Source of the DNA: Thiorhodovibrio litoralis
Lineage (GTDB): Bacteria > Pseudomonadota > Gammaproteobacteria > Chromatiales > Chromatiaceae
DNA: 64,000 nt
Direction: 5' to 3'
Assembly (NCBI RefSeq): GCF_033954455.1
Contig: NZ_CP121473.1
Location: forward strand, 4,326,501 to 4,390,500
Shown one piece after another: positions 1 through 9,031 of this stretch; position 1 is the first letter of the stretch, and each line of letters starts with the position of its first letter. The notes below the pieces were generated by a model. The model was not told the origin of the DNA. It saw nothing but the letters and a program-made list of their open reading frames with translations, and ran no database searches. A program made the translations under genes and the position numbers.

Positions 1-1981
1 CTGTGACAACGCCTTGCGGCCAGCGCAGTTCATCGTACAGATAGCCCCAGCCGCCACGGGCGCGCTGCATGAAAGCTTCCGGCCCCAGCTCGGCCAGCAG
101 CGCCTGGTCAGCCTCGGTGCAGATCCGACTGCGCGCGTCAGTCCCGACATTGTCCTCGAACTCCAAGCGCCCGATTGCCCGCGCTTCCGCCGCCGTCGGC
201 AGTTCCAGCAAGCGCTCTAATTGCCGCCCCAGCGCCAAGCGGGCCGCCGGGGTGAGAAAATGCTCTGGTTTCACAAAGGCGGTCGCATGCGCCACATGCT
301 GCCAAGCCAACGTCATGCCGCGCCGACCGCTGTCGATCAGCCGCTGTTGCGGCGGGTTTTCGACCCAATGCGCGGTGACGGGCTCGACCCGCCCTGCGGC
401 ATTTCGCCGGTAGCCGAGCGTCGTCCCGATGCCCTGAGTCAGCAACACCTCAATGACCTCATGACTGCGATTCACCAGCTGAGCGAGGCGCAGCCCTTCA
501 GGATCAAACCCGAAAAAGCTCAGGAACCGATGCCCGTCGAGCACATGCTCCAGCGCGTTGGCCTTGGCGTGAAAAAGATAATGCGTCAGCTCCCGTTTCT
601 CCGCCGCCTTCGGATCAGCGATGGATTGGGCCAAATTTGCCAGCGTATCGCCATTCGGACCCAGATCGACAAAACCAACGCGCGCCGCTGGCCCGAGCAC
701 CTGCTGGCTATACTCCCGCAACAGCGCACGCGCCTCGGCACTTGCGATGCGCGCCTGCTCCTGCACCGGCGCCGAACTAACCCAAGCAGAAAACGCCGGA
801 TCGCTCACCAGATCACGCAGCCGCTCATCCAGCCGCCCGACCAGTGCGCCGTCCGGGAGCGGCAGGCGCAGTTCCCTGATCAGATCGCGCAGCCGAAAAT
901 GCCGCCTACGCACATAATGATCGAGCGCCCGCGCATCCAGCGCCTCCATCGCGGGCACGAAAGCCGCGCGTCGGGACACATAAAAATCCACAACCGGAAT
1001 CGGATGCCCCAGATGCTGACCCGCAGCGCGCAGCAAAGGCCCAAACACAGTCGCCTCCCGCATCACAGGACAGAGCAACTCGAGCCGGCGCGCAATCGCA
1101 TCTTGCATCACCCAGAGCGCGAAGAAGGCCAAGGGCGGCCCAAGCACCATCGCGCCAAGGTCGAACAAGGCCACCCCATCGGGATCGGCAGTAACGTCAG
1201 GCGATGCCGCCGGCAGAGAACCAAGCCCCCGCGCGGCACGCGACACATCGCCGTTAGATTGGGACATCCCCAGCAGCGCCTCGCGTTCGCGCCAATCGCC
1301 TTGGTTGGCAGCGACCGAAAAATGACGGGCATGCAAACCAAGCGCCCGAGGTTGCAGCACATCGCTGCTCAGATTGTCCCCAATGTGCAGAATCTCATCG
1401 GGTTTGATGGGCGCGACCTGATCGAGCAATACACCGAAAAGCGCCCCATCCGTCTTACTCTTGCAGTGTTCATTCGACAGCACCAGCGCCGGAAAAGCAT
1501 CCCCCGAAATGCCGGCTTTCGCGAGCAAGCGGATGATGAACGCGCGGGAAAAGTAGGTATCCGAAGTCAGGCAGAGCGAAATGCCTCGCGCCCCGGCTGT
1601 TATCAGAAAATCGCGCGTATAAGGGTTTGGGAAACTCAGCGCGTACTCGACTTCGAGCTCAAGCTCCAGCAGTCGCCCCGGTTCCGGCAGCGTAGGCGGT
1701 GCCTCGGCCCAGATGTGCTCAAGCGTCACCTCACTCGACCCGGTCTCCGAGCGCGCCCGCTGTCGCGCCCGGCGCTGCATGCGCACGCGCAATTCCGCGA
1801 AGCCATGCGGATCAAGCGGCGGGGCGAGCAAGCCCTCGGAGATGGCCTGCTCCCCCAAATAAAGGAAGACATCGCGCGGGTCGCCCACCGCGCGATGCAA
1901 CAAGGTATCGAAAATATCGAGCGAAATCAGTCGGCAGGCAGGGGGGATCTGGCCGCAGAAAGTAGCATCACACCAGCTCAT
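1..1981 (-). CDS. HAD-superfamily hydrolase of glycan loci, C-terminus beyond window
   Basis: An uninterrupted minus-strand frame runs from ATG at 1981 off the left edge (about 660 codons seen). An in-frame TGA lies just upstream of that ATG, so 1981 is the first possible start. Residues 20-28 read SLDIFDTLL, a HAD motif I of the FDxFDT type, in which the usual second Asp is Phe. LTSDTYFS and HIGDNLSSDV look like HAD motifs II and IV. This resembles the large HAD proteins (COG5610 type) that sit in capsule and O-antigen clusters; the substrate cannot be told. It is the downstream end of the minus-strand glycan cluster. The protein call is firm; the precise function is inference. Confidence 0.8.
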   Translation of the reverse strand, partial: MSWCDATFCGQIPPACRLISLDIFDTLLHRAVGDPRDVFLYLGEQAISEGLLAPPLDPHGFAELRVRMQRRARQRARSETGSSEVTLEHIWAEAPPTLPEPGRLLELELEVEYALSFPNPYTRDFLITAGARGISLCLTSDTYFSRAFIIRLLAKAGISGDAFPALVLSNEHCKSKTDGALFGVLLDQVAPIKPDEILHIGDNLSSDVLQPRALGLHARHFSVAANQGDWREREALLGMSQSNGDVSRAARGLGSLPAASPDVTADPDGVALFDLGAMVLGPPLAFFALWVMQDAIARRLELLCPVMREATVFGPLLRAAGQHLGHPIPVVDFYVSRRAAFVPAMEALDARALDHYVRRRHFRLRDLIRELRLPLPDGALVGRLDERLRDLVSDPAFSAWVSSAPVQEQARIASAEARALLREYSQQVLGPAARVGFVDLGPNGDTLANLAQSIADPKAAEKRELTHYLFHAKANALEHVLDGHRFLSFFGFDPEGLRLAQLVNRSHEVIEVLLTQGIGTTLGYRRNAAGRVEPVTAHWVENPPQQRLIDSGRRGMTLAWQHVAHATAFVKPEHFLTPAARLALGRQLERLLELPTAAEARAIGRLEFEDNVGTDARSRICTEADQALLAELGPEAFMQRARGGWGYLYDELRWPQGVVT

Positions 1982-2050
1982 TCGTCATCCACACCAAAGC
2001 CGCCCTTTCAGTTTGGTCCGTCTAGGTTTAAGCGGGCAGCAATGAGCCAA

Positions 2051-2299
2051 TCAGGAATCCCCTGCGCCAAGCGGCCAAAAGCTCGAATAACTCACTTGCT
2101 CGTAAGTCCACGGACACTTCTCAGGAAATACCTCCGGGCCAAGGCCCGTTTCGCGCACCGCACCCGTCACAGCATAACTATAGGCGGTTTCGATCAACTC
2201 CGGTAACTTCGCAACCAGCCCGGGATCTTCCGAAAGATGCCCGGCAATTCGTCTGCGCTGCTCAATAATCGTATTAACCTTAGCCGAATGAACCGTCAA
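2051..2299 (-). pseudogene. DUF29 C-terminal fragment
   Basis: The 82 codons match only the C-terminal half of DUF29 proteins: an IEQRRRIAGHLSEDP helix, a second helix, then ETGLGPEVFPEKCPWTYEQ and a final FWP. Intact DUF29 proteins are about 140 residues or more, and the N-terminal half is absent. The only start is TTG at 2299, two bases downstream of the stop of the glycosyltransferase gene. I read it as a relic left when the glycan cluster was joined to this position. No function is known for the family. Confidence 0.6.
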
Positions 2300-2300
2300 A

Positions 2301-3743
2301 CTACCGATTGGCTAGCAATACGCGCCACAATTCTACTAGATATTTTGAATTACGAATTGGCGCAAATTCACCATTTAGCAGGGAACTAGCCCGCGACAGC
2401 ATCTGCTCTCGCACCGACACTTCCGATAACAATGCGTCACTAAGACAACTCATGAGCGAAGAAAGAGAACCTGGGGCAGCAAGCCAACCGGTTTCACCAT
2501 GTCTTATCAAATCCGGTATGCTTGCAACCGATGTTGTCAAAACAGGCACGCCCGCAGCGAGCGATTCGATCAATACAGTCGGCAGGCCGTCCGAATCATT
2601 TTTTCCGTCAATTCGGCACGGCAAAACAAACAAGTCTGAATATTTCAACACCTCAGCAATTTCCTTCCGCGTCTTGAATTTACGCTCAATATGAATCCTA
2701 GAGTCTCCCTCCGCCAGTGAACGATACTGTTCATATAGCCGACCTTCGCCCACAACATGCAGGCGAAGATCGCTGTCACTCACTGCGCGAAATGCACGGA
2801 TAATAAGATCAAAGCCCTTTTTCTCAACATACCGGCCCACTGCAATAATTCTCTTAATTCTTGGCGCAAGCTTCTTCCGATCTGAGTTAAAATAACGTGC
2901 CCAATCTGTCACATTTCTAACGAGATGTACAGATTCGGGTGGCACGCCTTGACGTATTAGAAAGCAATGGTGATAGTAACCCAAAGCAAACACTGCAAGA
3001 CAATACGGACTACGGCCAATTTTTTTAATTCGATTTGCGCGCTGATAGTCTTGTCTGAAAATATCGTAAGCATGGGGCTTAACAGTAAACGGAATTTCTA
3101 GCGACTCGCAAATATTTGCTACCATCGCCGCGCAATGCGGCTCGACAAAATGAGTGTGAATAATATCTGGCCGAAATCCCTCAACACACTCTTTTAAGGT
3201 TACCCATTTACCCCTTAGTCCACTAGCACTGAAGGCACTTTTGGAAACTGAAGGTACAGCAAGAACTATAACCTCGACACCCAGATTGCGGACAGCCTCA
3301 ATTTCGTCTTTTACAAAGGTTTGGCTCGTTACTGGATATTCGTGCAGGATGTAAGCCACTCGTAAAGCCGTCTGGGATTGTGCATCGCCTGTGACCTGTC
3401 GCTGCCTAGCTACAACACTAATTGGCTGGGTTCTACTAATGTTAATCTTTTCTAAAAGAACTCCGTCAATTTCTATTTTGCTCTCAAAGATCCCCATATC
3501 GATAAGTTGCTCTCGAATAGAGTCCCAGTAAACGCTAGCGACCAGGATTTGATCAAAATCCATTGAAAAAACCACCTCGGGAGAAACAATCTCATGCCCG
3601 CATATGTATTCTCCCCACTTACAAGAATCATTATCGCATACTGCCACAACCTTAGACTCTTTATCCAAACGCCCAAACAGGTCGAGCCCGCCACCTCCGG
3701 CACCAAATACGACTATTTTCTTTATCGACACTAGCGCTTCCAT
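2301..3743 (-). CDS. GT4 glycosyltransferase with N-terminal Rossmann-like domain
   Basis: The 480-residue protein has two parts. Residues about 8-105 form a Rossmann-like domain opening with KIVVFGAGGGG and containing VAVCDND. The rest is a GT-B glycosyltransferase of family GT4: an acceptor-side half with HTHFVEPH, then AVGRYVEKKGFDLIIRA and the donor-site region GLPTVLIESLAAGVPVL. It probably transfers a sugar during surface polysaccharide assembly at the inner membrane. The start overlaps the end of the methyltransferase gene upstream by 13 bases, suggesting one transcript. The DNA is AT-richer than most of the window. Donor and acceptor are unknown. Confidence 0.85.
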   Translation of the reverse strand: MEALVSIKKIVVFGAGGGGLDLFGRLDKESKVVAVCDNDSCKWGEYICGHEIVSPEVVFSMDFDQILVASVYWDSIREQLIDMGIFESKIEIDGVLLEKINISRTQPISVVARQRQVTGDAQSQTALRVAYILHEYPVTSQTFVKDEIEAVRNLGVEVIVLAVPSVSKSAFSASGLRGKWVTLKECVEGFRPDIIHTHFVEPHCAAMVANICESLEIPFTVKPHAYDIFRQDYQRANRIKKIGRSPYCLAVFALGYYHHCFLIRQGVPPESVHLVRNVTDWARYFNSDRKKLAPRIKRIIAVGRYVEKKGFDLIIRAFRAVSDSDLRLHVVGEGRLYEQYRSLAEGDSRIHIERKFKTRKEIAEVLKYSDLFVLPCRIDGKNDSDGLPTVLIESLAAGVPVLTTSVASIPDLIRHGETGWLAAPGSLSSLMSCLSDALLSEVSVREQMLSRASSLLNGEFAPIRNSKYLVELWRVLLANR

Positions 3744-4414
3744 CCCAGCAGAATTCGCTCTCTTGGCAACAACCCATGGAGTTCTGCGACGCCAACGCTA
3801 GGAGAAACAACTTCCATCGAAAAGCCCGCTAATCTGCAAAGTTCTATAAAGTCTCGACCGTAAATTCTCAAGTGGTCAAACTGCCCGAACCGTTTCTCTC
3901 GCTCTTCTGGTTGAATTGGGCCGAGGTCTTCATCTGTATATTCTGCATTCTCATTCATTGGTACATTTATTAAAGCCCACCCCTCCGGCTTAAGTACCCG
4001 AAACAACTCATTAAGGGCTCCAACGTCATCTTTAACATGCTCGAGAACATGAACACATAGGATTCCATCAAAACTTTCGTACCCAAAAGGCATTTGTTCG
4101 ATGTTCATTTGCACATTCACTTCGCTCGAAGACAAATCAGCCGATACATGCAGCAAATTATATTCGGTTTTAATCACAGCAGATAGAGCTCTTGTAGGCG
4201 CAATATCAAGAAGATTGCAATCGTCCGTCAAAAGTCGGCGCTCTTGAATGTAATACCAAATCAAGCGGTGTCTTTCAACACAGCCGCAATGCGGGCACCG
4301 CGCATTTTTTCTTGGCTTTACACCGAACGCTCGAAACTCCTCCGCTTCAAACCCACACAATGGGCAAACAATCTTCTTGGCAATTTTGCCGAAATCTCTC
4401 TTGTTGTATTGCAT
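3731..4414 (-). CDS. SAM-dependent methyltransferase with N-terminal zinc ribbon
   Basis: The 227-residue protein begins with a probable zinc ribbon (CPLCG at about residues 17-21 and CPHCG at about 40-44, then VERHR). A class I methyltransferase core follows: LLDIAPTRALS as motif I, FDGILCVHVLEHV with the typical EH, and a Methyltransf_11-like ALNELFRVLKPEGW. It probably methylates a sugar or sugar intermediate of the neighbouring polysaccharide pathway. It lies 9 bases downstream of a GT2 gene and overlaps the next GT4 gene. The methyltransferase call is firm; the substrate is unknown. Confidence 0.85.
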   Translation of the reverse strand: MQYNKRDFGKIAKKIVCPLCGFEAEEFRAFGVKPRKNARCPHCGCVERHRLIWYYIQERRLLTDDCNLLDIAPTRALSAVIKTEYNLLHVSADLSSSEVNVQMNIEQMPFGYESFDGILCVHVLEHVKDDVGALNELFRVLKPEGWALINVPMNENAEYTDEDLGPIQPEEREKRFGQFDHLRIYGRDFIELCRLAGFSMEVVSPSVGVAELHGLLPRERILLGWKR

Positions 4415-4423
4415 ATCGGTAGC

Positions 4424-5677
4424 TCAAATATAAATAACCTCTGGGGGAGGTCGCCCTTCTGGCCAAGCCCTTACAATTTCGTTATATATTTCCTCCCCGA
4501 ACTCGGCCGAGGCTACTATAAATCTTTTTTCTCCCATTTCTATTGCATCCGACAAAGTAACGACAGAATAACCATTGACGATAAATGATTCTCCTGAAGC
4601 TCTGCTATCAACTACACTGCTAATGATCAACCCGGCATCCAGTAATTGGGGAAGTATCTCCCTAAAATAGCGCCCGGCGCCGCATATAACTGCAGATGTC
4701 CAACCGCTCTCTCGAACAGCATCAAGAAGTTTTTCCCTCCCTGGCGCCCTATCAAAATCAGGGCTCTTTCTCCGAAAAGCCTCTCGCATGCTGCGCACAG
4801 CAAATGTCAGACGAATTTTCCCTCTCATCAAAGCAAGAGCTATTGGAATTAATGCTGCAGTGAAGCCGTGATTAAAACCCAAAGTAATAAATATTTTATG
4901 TCGCTTAAGATATCCTTCGAATGAAAATGTCGAAGGCCACTCTTGTTCATTCGCCCACGCTAACGATTGGCGCGCATCAAAATTTCTTGAAATTCGATCC
5001 GGATAGAATTGATTGTCCCAGATATACAATGGGTCCCGCACCATCAAAAAAGTTGTTCCAGCCTTCTCTAACCGAATACAAAAATCGTAGTCTTGATGCC
5101 TCCGGATTTCCCGAAATCGTACTTCTCGCGCAAGGTCTCGCGCAAGCAAAAGACCACTCGTCTGAATAAATCCGTCCCTACAGAACATATAGTCTAACAC
5201 TGGCTCCCCTTGTGCGATCTCCCAATATGGAACAACATCCGCGCATTCTGAACCCTCCCACTTAATTGCCCGACAATAAACTGCAACACGTGAGGGATTC
5301 TGAGAGGCAAGGATGCAACTTACCTGTTGTTCAATCTTCGACGGAAACCATACATCATCGCTGTCAAGGAAGGCCACTATTTCCCCCTGAGCCGCGTCAA
5401 TACCGATATTTCGAGCGCTTCCACCACCTTGATTACATTTAAGCCGGATTAGTCGGACCCTTCCATCCTTCCTGATAATCCGCTCTACCTTCCAAGTGGT
5501 ATCATCAGTGGAAGCATCATCAATTACGATAACCTCAATTTCCTGATACGTCTGCGACAGCACGCTAGCGACGGCAGCATCAATTGATCGTTCACGATTA
5601 TATGCAGGGACGATTACTGAAACAACCGGCTTTGAAAATTCAATTCCCATTGCGCAATGCGCTCCAAACTGACTCAC
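4424..5677 (-). CDS. GT2 glycosyltransferase with C-terminal Rossmann-like domain
   Basis: The N-terminal part is a GT-A family 2 glycosyltransferase: VSVIVPAYNRERSIDAAVAS, VIVIDDASTDDT and AFLDSDDVW (the metal-binding DxD). Residues about 330-417 form a Rossmann-like domain beginning AVICGAGRYFREILP, the same kind of module that sits at the N-terminus of the GT4 protein at 2301-3743. The open frame starts at 5677, but ATG at 5650 (MGIEFSKP) gives a smaller overlap with the upstream gene and is the likelier start. The protein probably adds a sugar during surface glycan synthesis. Confidence 0.85.
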   Translation of the reverse strand: MSQFGAHCAMGIEFSKPVVSVIVPAYNRERSIDAAVASVLSQTYQEIEVIVIDDASTDDTTWKVERIIRKDGRVRLIRLKCNQGGGSARNIGIDAAQGEIVAFLDSDDVWFPSKIEQQVSCILASQNPSRVAVYCRAIKWEGSECADVVPYWEIAQGEPVLDYMFCRDGFIQTSGLLLARDLAREVRFREIRRHQDYDFCIRLEKAGTTFLMVRDPLYIWDNQFYPDRISRNFDARQSLAWANEQEWPSTFSFEGYLKRHKIFITLGFNHGFTAALIPIALALMRGKIRLTFAVRSMREAFRRKSPDFDRAPGREKLLDAVRESGWTSAVICGAGRYFREILPQLLDAGLIISSVVDSRASGESFIVNGYSVVTLSDAIEMGEKRFIVASAEFGEEIYNEIVRAWPEGRPPPEVIYI

Positions 5678-6338
5678 CTTGCCGTTGACACATCACGTCC
5701 CAATAACCATTGGGAGTCAACGCAATGCCTGTCATGTGCCATTCAGTCAATAATAGCTCGTTAACTGCACGCACTACGCCATATGCGATGGCACTTGTAG
5801 GAGACCAAAGAGTATAATCATTAAAAATCAAACACCCTTTTTGCTGCAGCTTCTCAACAGCCATTTCAATATCCTTTGCAACACCAGAATAGCTATGGTC
5901 ACCATCAATGTAAATGAGGTCAAATGATTCAGATGGTAGCTTTCCAAGATTTGACGATGAATCCCCTTGATGGAAAACAACCTGCGGTGACTTTAAAAGA
6001 TTTTCTCGGACTTTGGTAAAGTCGATATCAAAAAGATGTAGTAATGTTGGATTTAGGGTATCTAACAAAAACTCTGCCCAATCCCCTCTGTCTGTTCCCA
6101 CTTCAGCAATTATTGGCATTCTTGATACTGCGGCTACTTTCCATAATAAAGCTTCTCTATTGGGAAATACCTTAGCACCATGAAGCGCTTCTTCCGGCAC
6201 CAAAGGAGCATTAATATCGAGGAAAAACCGACAATTCATTTTATATGTTTCACGGTAACTTTTCAGTGCCTGTCGAAACTGACGAAGACGCTGGCTTACC
6301 ATTTCTCTCGCTGACACCTTGTCGACATGATTTGTCAC
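5640..6338 (-). CDS. Class I methyltransferase, Methyltransf_24/CmcI type
   Basis: The 232-residue protein has EVGTDRGDWAEFL as the SAM-binding motif I, HLFDIDF as motif II, and SFDLIYIDGDHSYSGVAKDIE, the IDGDHSY signature of Methyltransf_24 proteins. FNDYT at the end of the core fits the same family. Members act on small molecules or nascent glycans. It lies second in the AT-rich glycan operon, after the radical SAM gene and before the GT2 gene, which it overlaps. The substrate is unknown. Confidence 0.8.
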   Translation of the reverse strand: MTNHVDKVSAREMVSQRLRQFRQALKSYRETYKMNCRFFLDINAPLVPEEALHGAKVFPNREALLWKVAAVSRMPIIAEVGTDRGDWAEFLLDTLNPTLLHLFDIDFTKVRENLLKSPQVVFHQGDSSSNLGKLPSESFDLIYIDGDHSYSGVAKDIEMAVEKLQQKGCLIFNDYTLWSPTSAIAYGVVRAVNELLLTEWHMTGIALTPNGYWDVMCQRQGESVWSALRNGN

Positions 6339-6416
6339 TGCACACTCTCCTAGGGCTTCTGGCTCATGGCTGATTTAAAAACTTTTTTTTCACCACACTG
6401 AACTTAGCCTTAAAAT

Positions 6417-7388
6417 TTAAAGATTAGTCAAATAGCAGCATTTCAAACAAGATTGCGGATAGTAACCTGTTGCCTGTACGTGCTTTTCTATTTCAACCAA
6501 AAACTTTGTCCGGCCCTCACTTTCCCACAAATGTCGTAGTGAATTCATAGAGAGATTCCCTAGCAAACGATATTTGCAAAAGAACAAATTGCCCTTATGG
6601 TTAATTTTAACTTCTCTGTAAATGTTTTTGCAAACAACGCGATCAGCATCTAAACCTTGCCTAGCTAATTCTTGGTCGTCAGCAATGAAAGCACGTACTG
6701 ACTCTTCAAATGCAGGTTCCTCCGAATAAGGGGGAAGTTTCACTTCCGGATGATATAAATTTATAAGACGAAGCTGTTCTCTTAGCAAGAGCTTATCTGA
6801 TTTCGATAATAGACTATTATCAACTAAAGGCGCGAACCGCAGGGGAACATTTTGCTCTGCAAAAAAATCAGCAATTTGCAACATACTTGAGATATTCTCT
6901 GAGCACACCACGCAGCTCACAAACATATTTACGTCAGGTTTTGCATCTTGTAAGGCTTTGATCCCTGAAATAACTCTATCAAATACGTTTGCCCCAACGA
7001 GCTGATTATGAACAGGGCCGAGGCCGTGAACAGATACGCAGATCCATTCGAAATTGACGAGGTGCTCGCAAAAGTTCAAAAGACGAACGCCATTCGTAAC
7101 GAGCGACATATTGAATCCACGAGCTATAAGCTCACGTACAAGATCTCGGAATCTACGATAGACAGTGGGCTCCCCGGCTCCTACGAGCCGTATGTTCACT
7201 AACTCCGGCGAGGTATAGACTTCAAATTGTCCTAAATACCACTCCAACGATTGTCCTTCGCCTTTGCCAAACTCACCTACACAACAAAATTTACACTGCA
7301 GGTTACAGGTATTAGTCAGCTCTAGATGCACAGAAGTTGGAAGGCTGGAGATTTGCATATTCATCATTTTACCTGTCAGTATGGCCAC
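6417..7388 (-). CDS. Radical SAM protein with SPASM-like C-terminal cysteines
   Basis: TNTCNLQCKFC carries the CxxxCxxC cluster that binds the SAM-cleaving 4Fe-4S centre, and RLVGAGEPTVY is the GGE-like SAM contact. Later cysteines (VVCKNIYREV, FFCKYRLLGN, CLKCCYL) look like a SPASM-type site for auxiliary clusters. Such enzymes in glycan loci modify sugars or small peptides. The longest frame starts with GTG at 7388; ATG at 7367 (MMNMQISSLP) is a plausible alternative. The AT-rich coding sequence fits the genes downstream. Function beyond radical SAM chemistry is unknown. Confidence 0.8.
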   Translation of the reverse strand: MAILTGKMMNMQISSLPTSVHLELTNTCNLQCKFCCVGEFGKGEGQSLEWYLGQFEVYTSPELVNIRLVGAGEPTVYRRFRDLVRELIARGFNMSLVTNGVRLLNFCEHLVNFEWICVSVHGLGPVHNQLVGANVFDRVISGIKALQDAKPDVNMFVSCVVCSENISSMLQIADFFAEQNVPLRFAPLVDNSLLSKSDKLLLREQLRLINLYHPEVKLPPYSEEPAFEESVRAFIADDQELARQGLDADRVVCKNIYREVKINHKGNLFFCKYRLLGNLSMNSLRHLWESEGRTKFLVEIEKHVQATGYYPQSCLKCCYLTNL

Positions 7389-7748
7389 TAAACTAGCATG
7401 GTGAAATCACTACTTTTATCTAACCAAGCAACGCCTTCACAAGTATCTCTCTTGCAGAATTAGTTCAATGGTGAAGTTGATATCTATTGCTTTCGTGCAT
7501 TATCTTGGCCGATTTTCTCCACAAAGGGGTGTTACGATGATGGAGCGTGCTTACTCTGAGCGCGCAGCCTAAGGTAATCTTTAACGCGAGCATGGCAACA
7601 AAGACATATTTGTTTTAGTGCACTCGTCATTGCGCAAGAAGAACGGGCGCACCTCTGAAAGATTCCTTTTTTATAAAATTGCGCTCTAAGTTTCGGAACG
7701 CGATATCGCTTAAGCAACGCCTGCCGTAAAACTACCACCATAAAATCG
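7389..7748. other. Intergenic, no recognised gene
   Basis: This 360-base stretch separates the radical SAM gene from the next GT2 gene. A minus-strand frame at 7532-7741 could encode 69 residues rich in Arg, Lys and Cys, but it resembles no family I know and has no clear ribosome binding site. I treat it as probably non-coding, perhaps carrying the promoter of the operon that continues to 2301. Confidence 0.4.
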
Positions 7749-8672
7749 TTAACGCTTCTTTAGCCCGTTTGCGATCGATATTTTTCTATTATGAAAGGCA
7801 ATCACCTCTGCTGCTTTGGCCTCGTATTTAAATTCATGCATTTCGTCAAGCAGATGGATCAGTTTGATTCGATCCTGATGAAATCTGTCTATAACGAGTC
7901 GTGAAGAGGTAATCCCTCCATCATGTTTACGATAAACACTCATAACACCAGCTACTTTAACGATTGGTCCATGTGCTGACGCCACCGAAAAATGATACAT
8001 ATCACCACTCGTTACCCTAGGCATAGTCATTAATCTAGGACTAATCTTGGATCGAAAAATAAATGACGAGGTATGAAATGGTGCATAGGCAGCGATCGTA
8101 TCCTCTGCTTTCAACTCAGATTTAATCGTCACGCCATATTTTCGCCCGGTAAATTCTCCATTAAAAATAACCTCAGTCTCATGGAATGAACTCGAATATT
8201 TAGGACATAACTGAAGGGCAGAGACCTGCTTTTCCAGTTTACTACTATCAATCCAATAATCATCCCCTTCGCAGAGAGCAATGTACTCTCCTTTCACCCT
8301 GGGATAAAGGAAAATCGACATTGGGTACTTCTTCTTGCTGTATTGATTTTCCATCTGCAAAATTGGATAAACTATTTGCGGGTGGCGGGCAGCGTATATT
8401 CGAATGATCTCCGCAGTGCCGTCTACCGATGCGTCGTCATGAATCAACACCTCTACAGGGAAGGTCGTCTCCTGCTTCAGAAAGCCATCCAGGCATTCAG
8501 CTATGAAGCGTTCGTGATTGTAGGTAAGGCAGCAGATGCTAACCAACGGCACGGTTTCCACCGGCCAAACCTGCTCAGTGATGCGGATTGGGTGTGACAA
8601 AGGTACATAGGCGGGGGGTGTTTGAGCGATAGCTATGCGCGACCCGTGGTTTGAAGGTGTTGACTTAGGCAT
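7749..8672 (-). CDS. GT2 family glycosyltransferase
   Basis: This is a 307-residue GT-A enzyme. Motifs in order are PLVSICCLTYNHERFIAECL, EVLIHDDASVDGT and YIALCEGDDYWIDSSKL (the DxD region plus the YW that follows in this subgroup). The C-terminal half is all-helical with no membrane span. It would use a nucleotide-sugar donor in the cytoplasm to extend a lipid-linked glycan. It lies upstream of the radical SAM/methyltransferase operon on the same strand, with a 360-base gap. The family call is firm; the sugar is unknown. Confidence 0.85.
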   Translation of the reverse strand: MPKSTPSNHGSRIAIAQTPPAYVPLSHPIRITEQVWPVETVPLVSICCLTYNHERFIAECLDGFLKQETTFPVEVLIHDDASVDGTAEIIRIYAARHPQIVYPILQMENQYSKKKYPMSIFLYPRVKGEYIALCEGDDYWIDSSKLEKQVSALQLCPKYSSSFHETEVIFNGEFTGRKYGVTIKSELKAEDTIAAYAPFHTSSFIFRSKISPRLMTMPRVTSGDMYHFSVASAHGPIVKVAGVMSVYRKHDGGITSSRLVIDRFHQDRIKLIHLLDEMHEFKYEAKAAEVIAFHNRKISIANGLKKR

Positions 8673-8862
8673 AATTCGAGCCTAGCCCCGAATGCCAGAG
8701 GGCGCGCGTGATCACAAAGCCTTGCGCAAACAGGAGAAACAGGAGCACCGTCAGCGCAAAGCCCCCGGCGCGCCAGATGGCACCGAGCGACCAGACTGGA
8801 CGGTCCCGCTGTTCCGCTATACGTCGAAAATCAGCCGTCAGGTGCTGAGGTTTTTCAAACAC
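8665..8862 (-). CDS. Possible small single-span membrane protein
   Basis: This GTG-initiated frame of 65 codons overlaps the GT2 start by 8 bases. It reads as a basic N-terminus followed by one hydrophobic stretch (FALTVLLFLLFAQGFVI) and a short tail. Upstream in the same frame is an Arg-rich run back to a stop. The GC content is higher than in the GT2 gene it overlaps. It may be a real small protein, or the relic tail of a larger membrane protein. No family was recognised. Confidence 0.3.
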   Translation of the reverse strand: MFEKPQHLTADFRRIAEQRDRPVWSLGAIWRAGGFALTVLLFLLFAQGFVITRALWHSGLGSNYA

Positions 8863-9031
8863 TCGTTTCTCTCGCCGCCGTCTCCTGCGCTATATGAGGC
8901 CAAATTGCGGCCATTATTGGAGACGTACCTGTGAAAATGAACCGGACACCGTTGCCACAAAACTATTATAGCTGTTTGATCTACTGGCCGGAATGAGGAT
9001 GTAGCGCAGACTTCCACCCGGCGCGGATCGC
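8863..9031. other. Intergenic, nothing recognised
   Basis: No plausible open frame, RNA gene or repeat is visible between the small membrane ORF and the broken methyltransferase gene. Confidence 0.4.

Noticed and set aside
221-2206. Long plus-strand open frame of 661 codons
   Set aside because: Its product is Arg/Gln/His/Pro-rich with no domain pattern. The opposite strand encodes a HAD protein with clear motifs.
7532-7741. 69-codon minus-strand frame
   Set aside because: No family, no clear ribosome site, unusual Arg/Cys-rich content; likely non-coding.
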